A DNA stretch of 64,000 bases, from assembly GCF_014192285.1 (NCBI RefSeq), contig NZ_JACHXQ010000001.1, forward strand, positions 1-64,000, given 5' to 3'. The notes below the pieces were generated by a model, which ran no database searches, had not been told where the DNA came from, and worked only from the letters and a program-made list of their open reading frames with translations. This stretch comes from Halomonas fontilapidosi. GTDB lineage: Bacteria; Pseudomonadota; Gammaproteobacteria; Pseudomonadales; Halomonadaceae. The translations under genes were made by a program, and so were the position numbers. Positions 28,401 to 39,338 of the stretch are shown here, one piece after another (the stretch's first letter is position 1; each line of letters begins with the position of its first letter).

Positions 28401-30233
28401 ATGCTGCAAAGTATTCGTGATCGCTCCAAGAGCTGGGGCGCGAAGATCATCATCGGTGCCGTGGTCGTGACCATGGCGCTCTTCGGCGTGGAATCGCTGG
28501 TCGGGCTGCTGGGCAACAATCCCGACACCGTCGCCGAGGTCAATGGCGAGGCCATTACTCGCCAGCAGCTGGAAATGGAAGTCCAGCGAGCGATCCGCAG
28601 CGGTCAGGTGCCCCCTGACCAGGAGCGCGCCCTGCGGGCAGAGATGCTCGACATGCTGATCACCAATCGCCTGCTCACTCAGTACGCCGAGGAAGGTGGT
28701 CTGCATGTCTCCGAGGCGCAGCTGGACCAGCTGATCGTCAACCTGCCGGAATTCCAGGACGCCAATGGCCGTTTCGATCGCGACCTGTTTCGCAACCGTC
28801 TCGCCAGCGCCGGTTTCACGCCGCTGACGTTTCGACAGCAGCTCAGCGTCGACGTGAAGCACCAGCAGCTTCAGCAGGGTCTGGCGGTGAGCGACTTCAC
28901 CCTGGACGAGGAGCAGGAACGACTCGCTACCCTTCAGCGCCAGCGTCGCAGCTTCCGCTACCATGCTCTGGTAGCGTCGGACCTGTCATCACCGCCGGAG
29001 GTGGGTCAGGAGGCGCTGGAGGCCTACTACGACGCTCATCAGGCAGACTATCGCCGCCCCGAACAGGTCAGGCTGAACTACGTGGTTCTCGATCGTCAGC
29101 AGATGGCCGAGCAGGCCGAGATCAGTGAAGAGGCGCTGCGTGAAGCCTGGGAGACCGGCGCCGCCGAGGCCGACCGCCGGGTATCGCACATCATGGTCAC
29201 CTATGGTGATAGTCAAGGGGGTGACGGGCGCAGCCGCGAAGAGGCCGAGGCTATCCTCGAGCAGGTACAGGAGCGCCTCGACGAAGGCGAGGCGTTCGCC
29301 AAGCTGGCCGGCGAGGTGTCCGACGACACTTCCACCAGCGACGACGGTGGCGACCTGGGCGTGATCTCGCGCGGCTTCTTCGGTGAAGCCTTCGAAACGG
29401 CGGCGTTCTCGCTGGGTGAGGGCGAGGTGTCCGGGATTGTCGAGACCGACAACGGCCTGCACCTGATCAAGGTGACCGAGCTGGATCGCCCCGCGTTCGA
29501 GGAGAGCCGCGACCAACTGCGCCGCGAGCTGGCGCGTGAGCGGGTTACGGATGCCTTCAACGAAAAGGCCCAGCAGCTGATCGATGACAGTTTCGCCGCC
29601 GAGGACTTGGCAAGTGTCGCCGAGGACCTGGACCTGGAGCTTCAGCAGAGTGATTGGGTCGGTCGCGGCGGTGGCGATGGTGTGCTGTCCGAGCCGGGCG
29701 TGATGGAGCAGGCCTTCAGTGACGATGTACTGGAAGAGGGCTACAACAGCGAGGTGATCGAGCTCGACGAGGATCGCCGCCTGGTGCTGCGAGTGGCCGA
29801 GCATCGCGAGGCGACCACGCTGCCCCTGGAAGAGGTACGTGACGAAGTCGAGGCGGCGGTTCGCCGTGAGAAGACCCGCGAGGCGTTGGTCGAGCTGGCG
29901 GCAGAGCGCGTCGAGCGCCTGCGCGCCGGGGAATCCCTGGAAATCGATTGGCAGCAGGCCGAGGCCATCAGTCGCCAGGGCGGCACGAACCTCCCGGAGG
30001 CCTTGATCCAGTCCGCCTTCCGTCTGCCGCACCCGGAGGGCGATTCACCCGTCTATGGCCATGCCGCGGTCGGTGATCGGGTGATGTTGATCGCCCTGGA
30101 CAACGTGCAGGCCGGCGAACCCAACGAGCAGATCGAAGCCTTCGTGGCCAACATGGCTGAACGGCTGCGGGCCCAGGCGGCGATTCAGGGGCTGATCGAC
30201 CATCTGCGCGATCAGGCCGAGATTCGCCGATAG
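28401..30233 (+). CDS. ppiD: Periplasmic chaperone / parvulin-type PPIase PpiD
   Basis: Inner-membrane-anchored chaperone near the SecYEG exit. The 610-residue protein has one N-terminal membrane anchor (IIIGAVVVTMALFGVESLVGLL, about 15-36), a SurA-like N-terminal chaperone domain (about 40-200), one parvulin domain (about 225-355, with HIMVTYG and DDGGDLGVISRG) and a C-terminal chaperone lobe. Very acidic overall. AGAGG precedes the ATG; a terminator follows. Confidence 0.95.
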   Translation: MLQSIRDRSKSWGAKIIIGAVVVTMALFGVESLVGLLGNNPDTVAEVNGEAITRQQLEMEVQRAIRSGQVPPDQERALRAEMLDMLITNRLLTQYAEEGGLHVSEAQLDQLIVNLPEFQDANGRFDRDLFRNRLASAGFTPLTFRQQLSVDVKHQQLQQGLAVSDFTLDEEQERLATLQRQRRSFRYHALVASDLSSPPEVGQEALEAYYDAHQADYRRPEQVRLNYVVLDRQQMAEQAEISEEALREAWETGAAEADRRVSHIMVTYGDSQGGDGRSREEAEAILEQVQERLDEGEAFAKLAGEVSDDTSTSDDGGDLGVISRGFFGEAFETAAFSLGEGEVSGIVETDNGLHLIKVTELDRPAFEESRDQLRRELARERVTDAFNEKAQQLIDDSFAAEDLASVAEDLDLELQQSDWVGRGGGDGVLSEPGVMEQAFSDDVLEEGYNSEVIELDEDRRLVLRVAEHREATTLPLEEVRDEVEAAVRREKTREALVELAAERVERLRAGESLEIDWQQAEAISRQGGTNLPEALIQSAFRLPHPEGDSPVYGHAAVGDRVMLIALDNVQAGEPNEQIEAFVANMAERLRAQAAIQGLIDHLRDQAEIRR

Positions 30234-30257
30234 GGCCATCGGCCAGCGGCAAGGCTC

Positions 30258-30299
30258 AAGGAGCAAGCGACAAGGAAACCCCTTGGCTTGCTCCTTTTT
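30258..30299 (+). terminator. Rho-independent terminator of ppiD
   Basis: Eleven-bp stem AAGGAGCAAGC (30258-30268) / GCTTGCTCCTT (30286-30296) running into a T-run to 30299. Confidence 0.9.
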
Positions 30300-30334
30300 C
30301 GTTGCTGGCCTGGTTCCTCGACCCTCGATCCTTT

Positions 30335-30353
30335 ATGTTATCTTGTAACGTTT
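30335..30353 (+). promoter_or_regulatory. Zur-box-like palindrome
   Basis: GTTATCTTGTAAC (30337-30349) has the arms GTTA and TAAC separated by five bases, and is embedded in ATG...CGTTT. This matches the spacing and arms of the gammaproteobacterial Zur box (GTTATAnTATAAC type), though the inner bases differ. It lies 30-44 bases before the start of a COG0523 gene, a frequent Zur target. Confidence 0.5.
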
Positions 30354-30378
30354 TCCGCACGCCTACCGGAGCGACCCC

Positions 30379-31404
30379 ATGCCCGAGCCCCTTACCAACG
30401 TGCCCGTCCATCTGATCACCGGTTTTCTGGGGAGCGGCAAGAGCACCCTGATTCGCCGTCTGATCGAGCAGAAGCCCGACGGTGAGCGCTGGGCGGTGGT
30501 GATCAACGAGTTCGGTCGCGTGGGGATCGATCAGGCGATGTTTGCCGAGCGCGATGATCTGGTGATCAAGGGGCTACCCGGGGGCTGTCTGTGCTGCCAG
30601 CTGGCCTTCGTGCTGCAGGCGTCGCTGGTCAACCTGCTGCATCGCTACCGTCCGGACCGCTTGATCATCGAGCCCTCGGGGCTGGGTCATTCGGCCGGGC
30701 TGCTGGATGTGCTGCGCGGCGAGGGGTTCAGCGGTGTGCTGGAGGTCCGCGACATCATTGCGCTGCTGGATCCGCGTCGCCTGGACGATCCGCGTGCCCG
30801 GGATCACGACACCTTCCTCGATCAGCTGGCCATGGCCGATGGGGTGGCCATGACCATGACCGACCTGTCCAGCGGCGGTCAGCTCGAGGCGGCGCGTTCA
30901 TGGCTCGACGCCTTCTGGCCGGCCAAGCGCTGGATCGCCGAGGCGCCCCACGGGGAACTGCCGCTCTCCCTGCTGCTGGATAGCCGACAGCATACGAGAT
31001 CGAACGGGATTGCCTCGTCCGCTCACCAGGCGGCTCGCCTGGAGCAGGCGATCCTGGTGCTGGATGAGGTGCCGTTCCGTGAGCCGGAACCCGGCAAGCC
31101 GCTGCGAGAGGAGGGCGCCTCCTTGGGCCATGCCACCCTGGGGTGGCGCTGGCATGCCGGCGAGGTCTTCGACCTGGACCGGGTCACGCCGCTGCTGGGC
31201 AGCTTGCCTGCGGCGCTGCGCGTCAAGGGCGTGCTGCATACGGCTGATGGCTGGAAGCTCTATAACCGCGCCGATGGCGCGGTCAGTCTGACTGACACGT
31301 CCTGGCGCCGGGACTCACGACTGGAGCTGATTGGCGAGGCGGGCAGCTTGCCGGACCCCGAGGTACTGGAAGGCAAGTTGGCGGGTTGCCTGGCACATCG
31401 CTGA
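30379..31404 (+). CDS. COG0523 (CobW/ZigA/YjiA-type) metallochaperone GTPase
   Basis: A 341-residue G3E-family GTPase: Walker A GFLGSGKST (about 15-23), the metal-binding GGCLCCQ (CxCC, about 73-79), Switch region EPSGLGHSAGL, followed by a variable C-terminal CobW domain. Members under Zur control hand zinc to client enzymes during zinc starvation. There are no cobalamin genes nearby, which speaks against CobW itself, and the palindrome upstream supports a zinc role. The long basic His-rich tail of some relatives is missing. Confidence 0.88.
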   Translation: MPEPLTNVPVHLITGFLGSGKSTLIRRLIEQKPDGERWAVVINEFGRVGIDQAMFAERDDLVIKGLPGGCLCCQLAFVLQASLVNLLHRYRPDRLIIEPSGLGHSAGLLDVLRGEGFSGVLEVRDIIALLDPRRLDDPRARDHDTFLDQLAMADGVAMTMTDLSSGGQLEAARSWLDAFWPAKRWIAEAPHGELPLSLLLDSRQHTRSNGIASSAHQAARLEQAILVLDEVPFREPEPGKPLREEGASLGHATLGWRWHAGEVFDLDRVTPLLGSLPAALRVKGVLHTADGWKLYNRADGAVSLTDTSWRRDSRLELIGEAGSLPDPEVLEGKLAGCLAHR

Positions 31405-31456
31405 GATGCCAGGCGTGTCGGAGCGTTCGGTTCGACGTCTCGACTTGCCGCGCGAT

Positions 31457-32218
31457 TCAGGAGAGCGAGAACGCCTGCAGCTGGGGCTCGCCACCCTCCT
31501 CGATGACGATCTCCCAGCCCTTGCCGGGTTGCCAATCGCCCAGCACATAGCGCTTCGCAGGCTGACCGTCGACCTCAAGGTCATGCACCGCAGGGCGGTG
31601 GGTATGGCCATGAATCAGCGTCGTGACGCCGTGCTCGGCCATCACCTTCACCACTTCGTCCAGGGTTACGTCCATGATGTCCTCGGCCTTGTTGGAGTTG
31701 GCCTCACCGGACTGCTCGCGCAGCTGCCGGGCCAGGGCGATGCGCTCCTGAATCGGCATCGACAGCACCTGCTCCTGCCAAAGCGGATTGCGTGCCTGGG
31801 CACGAAAGGCCTGGTAGGCCTCGTCGTGAGTGCAGAGGCTGTCGCCGTGCATCAGCAGCACGCGCTCACTGCCGAGCGCTACCACGCTGGGGTCGGGCAG
31901 CAGGGCGGCGCCGGCGTCATGGGCGAAGCGCTCTCCCAGCAGGAAGTCGCGGTTGCCGTGCATCAGGTAGATGGCGGTGCCGCCATCGGCCAGCCGCTTC
32001 AGGGCGGCAGCAATTCGTGATGCCAGGGTGGCGTTGCCGGTGGGATCCTGCTCCCCCAGGTCAAGCAGGTCGTCGCCGACCCAGGCCTCGAAGAAGTCGC
32101 CGAGAATATATAGGGCATCACTGCCCCGGGCGCGTTCGTCCAGCCAGTGCAGGAATCCCTCGCTGACCCCGGGGGCGCCGGGATGGAGGTGCAGGTCGGA
32201 TATCAGCAGGGCGGTCAT
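31457..32218 (-). CDS. lpxH: UDP-2,3-diacylglucosamine pyrophosphohydrolase
   Basis: Fourth step of lipid A synthesis, giving lipid X and UMP at the membrane face. The 253-residue calcineurin-like enzyme has the metal-site motifs DLHLHP, GDFFEAW, GNRDFLLG, MHGDSLCT and HGHTHRP. The ATG at 32218 gives the standard start MTALLISDLHL. It follows ppiB after 86 bases on the same strand, the conserved ppiB-lpxH pair, and is convergent with the COG0523 gene. Confidence 0.96.
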   Translation of the reverse strand: MTALLISDLHLHPGAPGVSEGFLHWLDERARGSDALYILGDFFEAWVGDDLLDLGEQDPTGNATLASRIAAALKRLADGGTAIYLMHGNRDFLLGERFAHDAGAALLPDPSVVALGSERVLLMHGDSLCTHDEAYQAFRAQARNPLWQEQVLSMPIQERIALARQLREQSGEANSNKAEDIMDVTLDEVVKVMAEHGVTTLIHGHTHRPAVHDLEVDGQPAKRYVLGDWQPGKGWEIVIEEGGEPQLQAFSLS

Positions 32219-32304
32219 GGGGAGCTCTGAACAGACGGTGAAATGAAGCACGCCCACCCGGGTCCAAAGACGCGCGGCGGGCGTGAGGCGAGACGCGACG
32301 GGGC

Positions 32305-32811
32305 TCAGGCCTCGGGCTCGTCCTTCACGTAGGCCTTCTGGATGACCACGTCCTCGGCGGGCACGTCGGCGTGCATGCCGCGACGCGTGGTGGGTACCGC
32401 CTTGATTTTCTCGACCACGTCCATGCCCTCGACCACGGTGCCGAAGGCGCAGTACCCCCAGCCCTGGATGGTCTTGCCGGTGTGGTTGAGGAAGTCGTTA
32501 TCGGCGACGTTGATGAAGAACTGGGCGGTGGCGGAGTGCGGGTCCTGGGTGCGCGCCATGGCCAGCGTGCCGGTGGTGTTCTTCAGGCCGCTGTCGGCCT
32601 CGTTCTCGATCGGGTCGCGCGTCGGCTTCTGGTTGAAGTCGGTGTCGAAGCCGCCGCCCTGGACCATAAAGCCGGGGATCACGCGGTGAAAGAGGGTGCC
32701 GTCATAGAAGCCGTCGCGGACGTACTGCTCGAAGTTGGCAGCGGTCTTGGGTGCCTTCTCGTGGTCGAGCTCGACGGTGATGTCGCCGAAATTGGTCTGC
32801 AGTACGATCAT
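32305..32811 (-). CDS. ppiB: Peptidyl-prolyl cis-trans isomerase B (cyclophilin)
   Basis: Cytoplasmic cyclophilin of 168 residues without signal peptide. The active-site stretch [15 protein letters not shown] with its catalytic Arg, [22 protein letters not shown] and [15 protein letters not shown] are complete. First gene of the ppiB-lpxH operon and divergent from glnS, with only 129 bases between the two starts, so the promoters are close together or overlap. Confidence 0.96.
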   Translation of the reverse strand: MIVLQTNFGDITVELDHEKAPKTAANFEQYVRDGFYDGTLFHRVIPGFMVQGGGFDTDFNQKPTRDPIENEADSGLKNTTGTLAMARTQDPHSATAQFFINVADNDFLNHTGKTIQGWGYCAFGTVVEGMDVVEKIKAVPTTRRGMHADVPAEDVVIQKAYVKDEPEA

Positions 32812-32844
32812 CGGTAAGTTCCTGTGCGGTAAAGGGGAGTGGCC

Positions 32845-32875
32845 TTGGCGTTGTACATGGCTGTGGCGCTATAAT
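32845..32875 (+). promoter_or_regulatory. Promoter of glnS-cysS
   Basis: Perfect -10 TATAAT (32870-32875). The best -35 is TTGGCG (32845-32850) with a 19-base spacer. The -10 box ends 65 bases before the glnS ATG. Confidence 0.55.
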
Positions 32876-32940
32876 ACGTGTTTTGCTTCGATGCGCGAAG
32901 TGAGCGCCCGCAACTTCAACCAGAGGTCGTTTTTTCCGAC

Positions 32941-34638
32941 ATGTCCACCGACACCACCAGCGCGCCGAATTTCATCCGCAACCAGATCCGCGAGGAGATC
33001 GAAGGCGGCCGTACCGGGAAGATCGTCACCCGCTTTCCGCCGGAGCCCAACGGCTTTCTGCATATCGGCCACGCCAAGTCGATCTGCCTGAATTTCGGGC
33101 TCGCCGAGCATTTCGGTGGCGATTGTCATCTGCGCTTTGACGATACCAATCCGGCCAAGGAGGAGCAGGCCTACATCGACGCCATCAAGGCGGACGTTCA
33201 CTGGCTGGGCTTCGAATGGGCCGGTCCGGTGCGCTTCGCCTCGGACTATTTCGACACGCTCTATCAATGGGCACAGCACCTGGTTCGCGAGGGCAAGGCG
33301 TACGTCGATGACCTCTCGCCGGACGAGATCCGCGAATATCGCGGCACCCTGACCGAGGCAGGCAAGCCGAGCCCCTATCGCGAGCGCAGCGCCGAAGAGA
33401 ACCTCGACCTGCTGGAGCGCATGCGCACCGGCGAGTTCGCCGAGGGCGAGAAGGTGTTGCGAGCGAAGATCGACATGGCCGCGCCGAACATCAACCTGCG
33501 CGACCCGATCCTCTACCGTATCCGTCACGCCAGTCACCACCAGACCGGCGACAAATGGAAGATCTATCCCTCCTACGACTTCACCCACGGCCAGTCGGAT
33601 GCTCTCGAGGGCGTGACGCACTCGATCTGTACCCTGGAGTTCGAGGATCACCGCCCGCTCTACGAGTGGTTTCTGGACAACCTGCCGGTGCCGGCGAAGC
33701 CGCGTCAGATCGAGTTCGCGCGGCTCAACCTCAACTACACGCTGACCTCCAAGCGCAAGCTCAAGCTGCTGGTGGACCAGGGCATCGTCGACGGCTGGGA
33801 CGACCCGCGCCTGCCGACCATCTCCGGCATGCGCCGCCGCGGCTACACGCCGGCCTCGATTCGCAAGTTCTGCGAGATGATCGGTGTTACCCGCGCCGAT
33901 GGCGGCCTGGTGGATATCGCCATGCTCTACCACGCCATCCGCTCTGACCTCGAGGACAACGCCCCGCGCGCGATGGCCGTGCTCAAGCCATTGAAGGTCG
34001 TGCTGACCAACGTGCCGGAGGATTTCGAGGAGGTCTACGAGGTGGCCGGCCATCCGGCGCGCGAGGACATGGCGGTGCGCAAGGTGCCGTTCACTCGCGA
34101 GCTCTATATCGATCATGACGACTTCATGGAGAACCCCCCCAAGAAGTTCTTCCGCCTGGCGCCGGGCAAGGAAGTGCGTCTTCGCAACAGCTACGTGATT
34201 CGCTGTGACGAGGTGATCAAGGACGATGCCGGCGAGCTCAGCGAACTACGCTGCTCGGTGGACTTCGACACCCTGGGCAAGAACCCGGAGGGGCGCAAGG
34301 TTAAGGGCGTTATCCACTGGGTCAGCGCCGAGCGCGGCATCCCCATGGAGGTGCGGCTCTACGACAACCTCTTCCTCGAGGAGCAGCCCGACAAGGACAG
34401 GGACGCCGACTTCCTCGAGCATCTCAATCCCGAGTCGCTGGTCACCGTCCGAGCCATCGGCGAGCCGAGCCTGGCCGAGAGCGAGCCGGAGAGCCGCTTC
34501 CAGTTCGAGCGGGTGGGCTACTTCTGCGCCGACCGCCACGCCTGTCGCGACGGTCAACTGGTGTTTAACCGCACTGTAGGACTCAAGGACAGCTGGGCTC
34601 GAATGCAGAAGAAAGATCAAGACAAGAAGAAGGGGTGA
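32941..34638 (+). CDS. glnS: Glutaminyl-tRNA synthetase
   Basis: Class I aminoacyl-tRNA synthetase of 565 residues. HIGH motif is present as [10 protein letters not shown] (about 38-47) after FPPEPN, the second catalytic motif as TLTSKRKLK, and the C-terminal anticodon-binding beta barrels are complete. The ATG at 32941 gives the standard N terminus ([11 protein letters not shown]); the ribosome site is weak, AGAGG lying 14 bases upstream. It overlaps the start region of cysS, and the two form an operon. Confidence 0.96.
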   Translation: MSTDTTSAPNFIRNQIREEIEGGRTGKIVTRFPPEPNGFLHIGHAKSICLNFGLAEHFGGDCHLRFDDTNPAKEEQAYIDAIKADVHWLGFEWAGPVRFASDYFDTLYQWAQHLVREGKAYVDDLSPDEIREYRGTLTEAGKPSPYRERSAEENLDLLERMRTGEFAEGEKVLRAKIDMAAPNINLRDPILYRIRHASHHQTGDKWKIYPSYDFTHGQSDALEGVTHSICTLEFEDHRPLYEWFLDNLPVPAKPRQIEFARLNLNYTLTSKRKLKLLVDQGIVDGWDDPRLPTISGMRRRGYTPASIRKFCEMIGVTRADGGLVDIAMLYHAIRSDLEDNAPRAMAVLKPLKVVLTNVPEDFEEVYEVAGHPAREDMAVRKVPFTRELYIDHDDFMENPPKKFFRLAPGKEVRLRNSYVIRCDEVIKDDAGELSELRCSVDFDTLGKNPEGRKVKGVIHWVSAERGIPMEVRLYDNLFLEEQPDKDRDADFLEHLNPESLVTVRAIGEPSLAESEPESRFQFERVGYFCADRHACRDGQLVFNRTVGLKDSWARMQKKDQDKKKG

Positions 34639-34640
34639 AC

Positions 34641-36062
<1,422 letters not shown>

Positions 36063-36124
36063 CACCTCCGCACAACGCCAAGCGTGCGCCCGGTCTGCCT
36101 TACAGCGGGCCGGGCGTTCGCGTA

Positions 36125-37153
36125 TCAGGGAACGTGGACGTGATAGCAGGGCCGTGGCCGTTGATAGGGTGGCAAGGGAATCTTCCGCGGCCAATCGTCG
36201 GCCACCACGAACAGGCGTTGCCAGCCTTTCTCCTCCTGCCACAGCGCCAACTGGACGGGGGCGTCCGATACATAGAGGTGTTGAACCAGCTGGGCGTCAA
36301 GGTCGCGCAGGGACAGCAGCGCCTCGCGGCGGGGCGGGGCAAGCCAATGCGGCTTGTTCAGCCGGGCGCCGAGGGTGCCAGGGTGAAGGCCGTCGCGCAG
36401 CCGAGGCCAGTCGCCGGCGGTCACCCATTGGCCTCGCCGGTAATCGGTCGCGGCCTCACACGGGGGTGGCAGTGGTGCGTGCCAGGGGTGAAAGAGCACA
36501 CCGGGTATCGCCAGACGCACCGTCATGGAGGGCATCGCCCCTTCTTGTTCGAAAACCGACCCTTCCTGCACGGAAGAGGGCGGCGACCACCAGGGCGCCA
36601 GAGTCTCGCGGGCCTCGGGAGAGGCGGTGAGTCGCAGCTGATGACGGTGCAGGTGCTCGCGCTTGACGGCCAGGCTGTCGGCGCCGCCCGGGCCGATCCA
36701 GCGGGCCTGGCTATCCGGCCCGCCCGGTCCCTGGGGCAGGCCCAGGTAGAACTTGATGGCGACCTCCAGGTGAACCGGGCGCGGGTCGTCGCGTCGGCAG
36801 TAGAGCAGATCCAGCTCTCCCAGGGTGCGCTTGCCCTGATGGATGCGCAGGTTATGGGCCAGAAGCCGGGTATTGGGTGCCGTGTCGAGCAGGAATTGCC
36901 AGAGCCGTTCGTGGTAAAGGCCCATGCGCCCCGTCAGGGCGGGTGCCAGAAAGGCCTCAAGCCTCTCGGGTGCCATCTCTAGCGTCTTCAGCCAGGCCGC
37001 CAGGCGGTCGTCGTCGCCGAGGCCGAGTTCGCCAAGCGACGGTCGCCCGGGGCAGGGCATCACGATCAGGTCGGACGCCAACAGCAGCCACGCTAGGTCG
37101 CGAACCAGCGGATGATGACATCGGGCGAGGCATTCCTCGGCGGATAGAACCAT
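36125..37153 (-). CDS. DUF1853 family protein
   Basis: A 342-residue soluble protein of the COG3782/DUF1853 family, function unknown. Near residues 110-135 it shows GELDLLYC followed by VHLEVAIKFYLG, an E-x-D...E-x-x-K arrangement that resembles the PD-(D/E)XK nuclease core; this is my inference and not an established assignment. It is convergent with cysS and divergent from the osmF-like operon, whose promoter lies beside its start. Confidence 0.8.
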   Translation of the reverse strand: MVLSAEECLARCHHPLVRDLAWLLLASDLIVMPCPGRPSLGELGLGDDDRLAAWLKTLEMAPERLEAFLAPALTGRMGLYHERLWQFLLDTAPNTRLLAHNLRIHQGKRTLGELDLLYCRRDDPRPVHLEVAIKFYLGLPQGPGGPDSQARWIGPGGADSLAVKREHLHRHQLRLTASPEARETLAPWWSPPSSVQEGSVFEQEGAMPSMTVRLAIPGVLFHPWHAPLPPPCEAATDYRRGQWVTAGDWPRLRDGLHPGTLGARLNKPHWLAPPRREALLSLRDLDAQLVQHLYVSDAPVQLALWQEEKGWQRLFVVADDWPRKIPLPPYQRPRPCYHVHVP

Positions 37154-37180
37154 GGCATTGTCCAGACGTTGACGGAGAGT

Positions 37181-37210
37181 CTGACAGAGAAGCTGTACAG
37201 GCCTTATACT
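37181..37210 (+). promoter_or_regulatory. Promoter of the osmF-yehYXW operon
   Basis: CTGACA (37181-37186) and TATACT (37205-37210) with an 18-base spacer; each box is one base from consensus. It ends 33 bases before the first gene. In E. coli the homologous operon uses RpoS; nothing here decides between RpoD and RpoS. Confidence 0.55.
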
Positions 37211-37243
37211 GCGGTCACATTCTCAATGAACCAGGTGAAGATC

Positions 37244-38170
37244 ATGATCCGTACGCTGATTTCCCGCCCAGTGTCTCGCGGCGTGGCGCTGGCCGCCGGT
37301 ACCCTTATCGCGCTCTCGGCCCAGGCGCAGGATCCCGTGGTGGTCTCTTCCAAGATCGACACGGAAGGTTCGGTGCTCGGCCAGCTGATCCTGCAGCGTC
37401 TGGAACAGGGCGGCATCGAGGTCGAGGATCGCCTCCAGCTGGGTGGCACCAGCATCGTGCGCGAGGCGCTGATTGCCGGTGAGATCGACCTCTATCCCGA
37501 GTATACCGGTAACGGCGCCTTCTTCTTCGACATGGCCGATAGCCCGGTATGGAACGATGCCGACAAGGCACTCGAGACGGTGCGCGAAAAGGATCGCGAG
37601 ATCAACGACCTGGTTTGGCTGACCCCGGCGGAGGCCAACAACACCTGGGCGATCAGCGTGCGCGGCGAACTGGCGCGTGAGCACGACCTGGCAAGCCTCG
37701 AGGATCTGGCGGACTATCTCGACGACGAGGGGCAGTTCAAGCTTGCCGCCAGCGCCGAATTCGTCGAATCGCCCCAGGCGCTGCCGGCGTTCCAGGATGC
37801 CTACGGCTTCGAGCTCTCCGACGACCAGCTGCTGGTGCTCTCCGGGGGCAACACGGCGGCCACCATGCGCGCCGCGGCCCAGCAGACCAGCGGCGTCAAT
37901 GCGGCCATGACCTACGGCACCGACGGGGGGCTGCAGGCCCTGGATCTGGTGGTCATGGATGACACCCTGGGCGTGCAGCCGGTCTACCAACCCGCCCCGG
38001 TCGTGCGTGAGCCTGTGCTCGAGCGCTATCCCGAGATCGAGACCCTGCTCGAACCGGTCTTCCAGTCGCTGGATCTCGAGACCCTGCAGCGTCTCAATGG
38101 CGACGTGGCGGTAAACGGGCGTGCGCCTGCGGCGGTCGCTGCCGACTTCCTCGACAGCCTGGGCGACTGA
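37244..38170 (+). CDS. osmF: Glycine betaine/osmoprotectant-binding protein (OsmF/YehZ-type)
   Basis: Periplasmic solute-binding protein of 308 residues. It has a clear signal peptide (MIRTLISRPVSRGVALAAGT followed by LIALSAQA, cleavage before QDPVV) and the OpuAC/QAT-type fold with EIDLYPEYTGNG. The ATG at 37244 follows AGGTGA; upstream in-frame starts would precede the signal peptide with unlikely residues. Gene order binding protein-permease-ATPase-permease equals E. coli yehZYXW, a low-affinity betaine importer; the substrate is inferred. Confidence 0.88.
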   Translation: MIRTLISRPVSRGVALAAGTLIALSAQAQDPVVVSSKIDTEGSVLGQLILQRLEQGGIEVEDRLQLGGTSIVREALIAGEIDLYPEYTGNGAFFFDMADSPVWNDADKALETVREKDREINDLVWLTPAEANNTWAISVRGELAREHDLASLEDLADYLDDEGQFKLAASAEFVESPQALPAFQDAYGFELSDDQLLVLSGGNTAATMRAAAQQTSGVNAAMTYGTDGGLQALDLVVMDDTLGVQPVYQPAPVVREPVLERYPEIETLLEPVFQSLDLETLQRLNGDVAVNGRAPAAVAADFLDSLGD

Positions 38171-38177
38171 GGCGATC

Positions 38178-39338
38178 TTGCGCTCGCAAACGCCGGGTAC
38201 CAACGTCGTCCTGCTGAGCCTGTCGCTGCTGGCGCTGGTTGTCTGGCTGGGCCTTGATACGGTCAGCCTGGCGGCCAACCGCATCGTGCCCGGTACCGGC
38301 TATCGCATCGACGAGATCCTCGGGTGGGGCGGTGCGCTGGCGACCTGCCTGCCATGGCTGGCCCTGGTGGGGATTGCCTGGCGGCCTACTCGCCCCCGGC
38401 TCGTGCTGGCCCTGGCGCTGGTGGTGCTGATGCTCTCGGCGCTGCCGGCATGGCTGGCGCTGTCGGCCGAGACCCTGGTAGACATCCCCGGGGCTCGCCT
38501 GGGCATCGGTGCCGGCATCTGGGTGGTGCTCTTCCTGCTGCTGCTGGCATTGATCGAGCTGCGCACTCGGCTGGTGCTGGGCAGACTGCTCGGCTGGGGC
38601 TTGCTGCTGCCGCCCGTGGCCAGTGCCGGGTTCTGTCTGGCGCGCTGGCTAGAGCCGCTGGCGCTATGGCAGGAATATCGCAGCCGCAGCGACCAGTTTC
38701 TCGGTGCCGTCGGCGAGCATCTGCTGCTGGTCGGGGTGGCCGTGGGCACCAGCCTGGCGCTGGGCGTGGGCCTGGCACTGGCCATGCGGCGTTGGCCCGG
38801 CGTGCAGAAGGTCGGGTTCGGTGTGCTCAATTTCCTGCAGACGATTCCCAGCATCGCGCTCTTCGGCCTGTTGCTGGCGCCGCTTGCCTGGCTGTCGGCG
38901 AACGTCGACTGGCTGTCCGCGCTCGGCGTTAGCGGTATCGGCTGGGCGCCGGCGCTGCTCGCCCTGGTGGGCTACAGCCTGCTGCCCATGGTGCGCAACA
39001 CCTTTGTCGCCCTGGAAGCCGTCGATCCCGGCGTCGTCGATGCGGCGCGCGGCATGGGCATGAGCCGTGGTCAGGTGTTTCGTCAGGTGCGCCTGCCGCT
39101 GGCGCTGCCGGTGATTCTCGAAGGCGTGCGTATCACCACGGTCCAGGCCATCGGGCTGACCGCCGTGGCCGCGCTGATCGGCGCCGGCGGCCTGGGTACC
39201 TTCATCTTTCAGGGGCTGGGGCAGGCCGCCATGGACCTGGTGCTGCTGGGCGCGCTGCCGATTCTGGTGCTGGCGCTGCTGGTGGATGCCCTGCTGGGCG
39301 CCCTGACCGATATCCTGCGCCCGGGAGGGGCCGAATGA
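38178..39338 (+). CDS. yehY: ABC permease, YehY-type
   Basis: A 386-residue membrane protein with a long N-terminal part of about six helices and the standard BPD_transp_1 permease core (about 190-370), where the EAA loop reads ALEAVDPGVVDAARGMGMS. YehY has the same extra N-terminal region. The likely start is TTG at 38178, with GAGG six bases upstream and eight bases after the osmF stop; no ATG is placed as well. Its stop overlaps the ATPase start (ATGA). Confidence 0.87.
   Translation: MRSQTPGTNVVLLSLSLLALVVWLGLDTVSLAANRIVPGTGYRIDEILGWGGALATCLPWLALVGIAWRPTRPRLVLALALVVLMLSALPAWLALSAETLVDIPGARLGIGAGIWVVLFLLLLALIELRTRLVLGRLLGWGLLLPPVASAGFCLARWLEPLALWQEYRSRSDQFLGAVGEHLLLVGVAVGTSLALGVGLALAMRRWPGVQKVGFGVLNFLQTIPSIALFGLLLAPLAWLSANVDWLSALGVSGIGWAPALLALVGYSLLPMVRNTFVALEAVDPGVVDAARGMGMSRGQVFRQVRLPLALPVILEGVRITTVQAIGLTAVAALIGAGGLGTFIFQGLGQAAMDLVLLGALPILVLALLVDALLGALTDILRPGGAE

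Noticed and set aside
32869..34116. 415-codon frame antisense to glnS
   Set aside because: Shadow of glnS with no recognisable domain or start signal.
36087..36116. CGCCCGG/CCGGGCG hairpin after cysS as a terminator
   Set aside because: Sixteen-base loop and no T-run; too weak to call.
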